A program made the position numbers and the translations under genes. A stretch of 64,000 bases of DNA from Actinomycetes bacterium (lineage in GTDB: Bacteria > Actinomycetota > Actinomycetes > Actinomycetales > Demequinaceae): NCBI GenBank assembly GCA_023411615.1, contig JAEYOR010000002.1, forward strand, positions 1 through 64,000. Direction: 5' to 3'. This document shows, piece after piece, positions 61,000 to 64,000 of this stretch (the stretch's first letter is position 1; every line of letters starts with the position of its first letter). Below the pieces are notes generated by a model. That model was not told the DNA's origin and did no database searches. It worked only from the letters and a program-made list of their open reading frames with translations.

Positions 61000-62204
61000 C
61001 GAGTCGCCTTTCAGGCGCGGCAGGACCGTTTTTTGGCTCCTACGGCGGCCGATTTGTCCCCGAGGCCTTGATGGCTGCTCTTGATGAGTTGACGGACGCC
61101 TACGACAAGGCCAAGCACGATCCGGGATTTCAGGCGGAGATCGATCGTCTCGCCCGTGACTACACCGGGCGCCCGAGCATCGTCACTGAAGTGCCGCGAT
61201 TCGCGCAGCACTGTGGCGGAGCACGGGTGTTCCTCAAGCGCGAGGACCTCAACCACACGGGCTCTCACAAGATCAACAACGTGCTCGGCCAGGCATTGCT
61301 GACCAAGCGGATCGGCAAGACGCGGGTCATCGCCGAGACAGGCGCCGGACAGCACGGGGTCGCCACCGCGACAGCCGCCGCCCTCATGGATCTTGAGTGC
61401 GTGGTCTATATGGGCGAAGAGGACACTGAGAGGCAAGCGCTCAACGTCGCTCGGATGCGACTCCTTGGCGCTGAAGTGGTGCCGGTGACAGCTGGCTCGC
61501 GAACGTTGCGTGATGCGATCAACGAGGCGTACCGCGACTGGGTGACGAACGTCGAAACGACCAACTACATCTTCGGCACGGCGGCAGGACCGCATCCGTT
61601 CCCCGAGATGGTTCGTGATTTTCAGCGCGTCATTGGCGCCGAGGCGCGGGAGCAGATGATGGCACTCGGCGGTCTTCCGGACGCTGTCATCGCCTGCGTG
61701 GGAGGTGGATCGAACGCAATCGGCATCTTCGACGCGTTCTTGGACGATGCAAATGTGCGGTTGATCGGCTGTGAAGCAGCGGGTGATGGCGTCGAAACCG
61801 GCCGCCATGCATCGTCGATCACTGGCGGCCGTCCCGGCGTCCTCCACGGGTCGAAGACGTATGTCCTGCAAGACGACGACGGCCAAACCCAGCCCTCGCA
61901 TTCGATTTCCGCCGGGCTCGACTATCCCGGCGTCGGCCCGCAGCACTCCTTCCTTGCCGACATTGGCCGTGCTGAGTATTGGCCGGTCACGGATGCTGAG
62001 GCGATGGAGGCCTTCCGCCTCCTCAGCCGCACCGAAGGCATCCTGCCAGCGATCGAGTCGTCTCACGCTCTCGCGGGCGCGATCCGCCTTGGACGCGAAA
62101 TTGGTGAGAGCCACACGATCGTCGTCAACCTCTCTGGGCGTGGCGACAAGGACGTGGAGCAGGCGGCCCGCTGGTTTGGGATGTTGCCGGGGGAGGAGTC
62201 ATGA
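60996..62204 (+). CDS. trpB: Tryptophan synthase beta chain
   Basis: Condenses indole with serine. The 402-aa PLP enzyme has its Schiff-base lysine, Lys92, in LNHTGSHKINNVLGQ, the phosphate loop CVGGGSNAIGIF, and the C-terminal LSGRGDKD. It is the TrpB1 type, paired with TrpA in an alpha2beta2 complex. GTG start overlaps trpC; ATGA overlap with trpA. Confidence 0.98.
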   Translation: MTSRLSGAAGPFFGSYGGRFVPEALMAALDELTDAYDKAKHDPGFQAEIDRLARDYTGRPSIVTEVPRFAQHCGGARVFLKREDLNHTGSHKINNVLGQALLTKRIGKTRVIAETGAGQHGVATATAAALMDLECVVYMGEEDTERQALNVARMRLLGAEVVPVTAGSRTLRDAINEAYRDWVTNVETTNYIFGTAAGPHPFPEMVRDFQRVIGAEAREQMMALGGLPDAVIACVGGGSNAIGIFDAFLDDANVRLIGCEAAGDGVETGRHASSITGGRPGVLHGSKTYVLQDDDGQTQPSHSISAGLDYPGVGPQHSFLADIGRAEYWPVTDAEAMEAFRLLSRTEGILPAIESSHALAGAIRLGREIGESHTIVVNLSGRGDKDVEQAARWFGMLPGEES

Positions 62205-63001
62205 GCGCGCTGACCGATCGTCTCGACGCCATCAAGGCGGAGGGGCGTGCGGCACTCATCGGCTACTTGCCAGTCGGCTTCCCCTCGGTGGCCGGTTCCG
62301 CTCGTGCCATGCAGGCAATTGTTGAGGCGGGCGTCGACATCGTCGAAGTGGGTTTGCCGTACTCCGACCCCGTGATGGACGGGCCCACAATTCAGGAGGC
62401 AGCCGGGCGGGCACTCGAAAACGGCACCCGCGTCGCCGATACCTTTGTCGCCATTAAGGCGGTGGCCGACGCCGGGGCACCCGCCGTCGTCATGAGCTAC
62501 TTCAACCCGATGTTGCAGTACGGTCTCGAGCGGTTCGCTGATGACCTGAAGGCCGCGGGCGGCTCGGGAGTCATCACGCCTGACCTCACTCCGGAGGCCG
62601 CGGAGGACTGGATTCGGATCGCGCGCGAGCGTGAGCTCGACACGATCTTCCTCGTCGCGATCAGTTCGACCCGCGAACGCTTGCACCTCACCGTTGAGCA
62701 CACAACGGGTTTCGTGTACGCGGCGTCCCTCATGGGCGTTACCGGCGAGCGCGCTACGGTGGGTGGGGGTGCGGAAGCGCTCGTAGCCCGCACCCGCGAG
62801 GCCGGCGCGGCACGGGTGTGCGTGGGCCTTGGTGTGTCGACGGGTGAGCAGGCGGCACAAGTGGCGCGTTACGCAGACGGTGTCATTGTCGGCTCGGCCC
62901 TCGTACGCTGCCTGCTTGAGCACAATGATGAGGCAGCGGCACTCGCTGCTCTCAAAGAGAAGGCGGCTGAGTTGGCCCACGGCGTGAGGTCTGGACGTTG
63001 A
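62201..63001 (+). CDS. trpA: Tryptophan synthase alpha chain
   Basis: Cleaves indole-3-glycerol phosphate to indole. The 266-aa barrel has catalytic Glu and Asp in VDIVEVGLPYSDPVMDGPTIQ and substrate-binding segments near GVITPDLTPEAA and VGLGVSTGEQA. It overlaps trpB by 4 nt and lgt by 4 nt, so tryptophan synthesis and lipoprotein modification genes share a transcript. Confidence 0.97.
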   Translation: MSALTDRLDAIKAEGRAALIGYLPVGFPSVAGSARAMQAIVEAGVDIVEVGLPYSDPVMDGPTIQEAAGRALENGTRVADTFVAIKAVADAGAPAVVMSYFNPMLQYGLERFADDLKAAGGSGVITPDLTPEAAEDWIRIARERELDTIFLVAISSTRERLHLTVEHTTGFVYAASLMGVTGERATVGGGAEALVARTREAGAARVCVGLGVSTGEQAAQVARYADGVIVGSALVRCLLEHNDEAAALAALKEKAAELAHGVRSGR

Positions 63002-63873
63002 CACCGACGGCGATTCCGAGCCCGCCCACGGACTGGGCGCAATTCTCGGTAGGCCCGCTGACGGTGCACGCCTATTCGCTGTGGATTCTCGCCGGCATCT
63101 TCTTCGCGTTGTGGCTTGCCACCCGCCGCTGGGTCGAGCGGGGCGGCAAGGCCGAGGCGATCGGCGATATTGGCATGTGGGCGATTCCATTCGGAATCAT
63201 CGGCGGTCGCATTTATCACGTCATCTCGACGCCTGGGCCGTACTTCGGTGACGGCGGGCGGCCGCTCGACGCGCTGAAGATTTGGGAGGGCGGCCTCGGC
63301 ATTTGGGGGGCCATCGCGCTTGGATTCGCGGGCGCCTACATTGGCTGCCGCCGCGCTGGCGTGTCGTTTATGACCTTTGCCGACGCGGCAGCACCCGGAA
63401 TCCTCATTGCGCAGGCCATCGGGCGCTTGGGCAACTACTTCAATCAAGAACTTTTCGGTGGCCCCACGACAGTGCCATGGGCGCTTGAGATCGATCCGGC
63501 GTTCCGCCCGGCCGGCTTCGAGGAGTTTGCGACGTTCCATCCGACGTTCCTCTATGAGTTGTTGTGGAACCTCGCCGGTGCGGCTTTGATCATCTACCTG
63601 GACAAACGTCTCGATCTGCGGGGCGGTCGGGTGTTCTGGCTCTACGTCATCGTCTATGTCAGTGGACGTCTCTGGATCGAGACGGTGCGCATTGACACCG
63701 CAGTCCTCATTGGCGGGATCCGGGTCAATGTCTTTGTGTCCGTGTTCGTCCTTGCGCTCGGAGCCGTTATGTTTGTACTCGTGGGGCGCCGCCAACAAGG
63801 CGTTGATCGTCCCGCTCGGAGCGAGCTCGCGGCAACGACATCGGACCATTCGGAAGCCGCATCTGACGTGTAA
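62998..63873 (+). CDS. lgt: Prolipoprotein diacylglyceryl transferase Lgt
   Basis: Membrane enzyme that attaches diacylglycerol to the lipobox cysteine of exported lipoproteins (the FKBP lipoprotein in this window is one possible substrate). The 291-aa protein has seven helices and the signature GRLGNYFNQELFGGPT, with HPTFLYELLWN and the N-terminal HAYSLWI (His essential in E. coli Lgt). The TTG start overlaps the trpA stop. The C-terminal 35 residues are a polar tail. Confidence 0.95.
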   Translation: MTPTAIPSPPTDWAQFSVGPLTVHAYSLWILAGIFFALWLATRRWVERGGKAEAIGDIGMWAIPFGIIGGRIYHVISTPGPYFGDGGRPLDALKIWEGGLGIWGAIALGFAGAYIGCRRAGVSFMTFADAAAPGILIAQAIGRLGNYFNQELFGGPTTVPWALEIDPAFRPAGFEEFATFHPTFLYELLWNLAGAALIIYLDKRLDLRGGRVFWLYVIVYVSGRLWIETVRIDTAVLIGGIRVNVFVSVFVLALGAVMFVLVGRRQQGVDRPARSELAATTSDHSEAASDV

Positions 63874-64000
63874 GGCACCCTTTTCGGGACCCTGTAATCT
63901 TTCTCTCCGGAAAACCCGCGGGGCGATGGCGACCCACAACAACGATGGTTGCAGGCGTGTTCTGCGACGGTGAGGAACGATGTGATGGGGAGACATCACG
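63874..64000. other. Intergenic region after lgt, truncated by window end
   Basis: 127 bp with no supported open frame. TAATCT near 63895 could be a -10 box for a gene starting past the edge. In related genomes gltB (glutamate synthase) often follows lgt, which is a guess here. Confidence 0.3.

Noticed and set aside
63656..63973. 105-aa plus-strand frame past the end of lgt
   Set aside because: It is a shifted reading of the lgt 3' end with no ribosome-binding site and Ser/Arg-rich composition.

Overview
The window is a 64 kb piece of a high-GC actinobacterial chromosome. Gene content suggests the order Micrococcales, near Cellulomonadaceae, but genus and family cannot be fixed from sequence alone. 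The evidence is a SUF operon led by a SufR-type regulator, a pupylation locus (arc-dop-pup-pafA), an InhA-type enoyl reductase after fabG, a GT4 glycogen synthase, an ImuA'-ImuB-DnaE2 mutasome, a BioY/ECF importer, and a trp operon running into lgt. Genes are tightly packed, with many ATGA/GTGA overlaps. I saw no insertion sequence, prophage or CRISPR array. It reads as core genome.

Layout. 1-1.9 kb: threonine ammonia-lyase (cut by the left edge) and heme A synthase. 2.2-9.2 kb: a small orphan gene, then sufR-sufB-sufD-Rieske-sufC-sufS-sufU-sufT behind a DtxR/IdeR-like iron box and a candidate SufR operator. 9.8-12.6 kb: BioY with one ECF ATPase and two EcfT proteins. 12.7-18.2 kb: ABC-F ATPase, SURF1, fabG/fabI, SixA, GH88/105 hydrolase. 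18.2-22.2 kb: serB and glgC divergent from glgA, then a lone ABC ATPase. 22.2-24.6 kb: NfeD, an SPFH protein and a SpoU-type rRNA methyltransferase. 24.7-31.5 kb: LexA-controlled imuA'-imuB-dnaE2 and a stand-alone LigD-type polymerase. 31.5-35.5 kb: DUF1905 protein, membrane pyrophosphatase, an unknown protein, a 48-aa GPGG membrane protein and tRNA-Leu(GAG). 35.5-44.2 kb: GT-C membrane protein, M20 peptidase, diguanylate cyclase, small actinobacterial proteins, aldo/keto reductase, uppP, PAC2 protein, HAD phosphatase. 44.1-51.6 kb: RecB-like nuclease, site-2 protease, TrmI, then arc-dop-pup-pafA. 51.7-63.9 kb: FKBP lipoprotein, hisF, a heterodimeric ABC exporter, hisI, trpE, three small membrane proteins, trpC-trpB-trpA, lgt.

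Three things stand out. First, the pupylation locus has no room for the 20S proteasome genes: pup ends 6 bp before pafA, and the ARC ATPase ends in ...VGEY without the GQYL docking tail. This suggests pupylation uncoupled from a proteasome, as described in Corynebacterium glutamicum. Second, many start codons sit 6-7 nt behind a TANNNT -10 hexamer, so leaderless mRNAs appear widespread; one 10-bp palindrome (AGCCTAGACT) seems to give both -10 boxes for two divergent genes. Third, the SUF operon (iron plus Fe-S control) and the mutasome (SOS control) carry readable operators.

Starts were chosen from ribosome-binding sites, overlaps with the preceding stop, or the leaderless pattern. Function calls rest on motif recognition and were not checked against a database.
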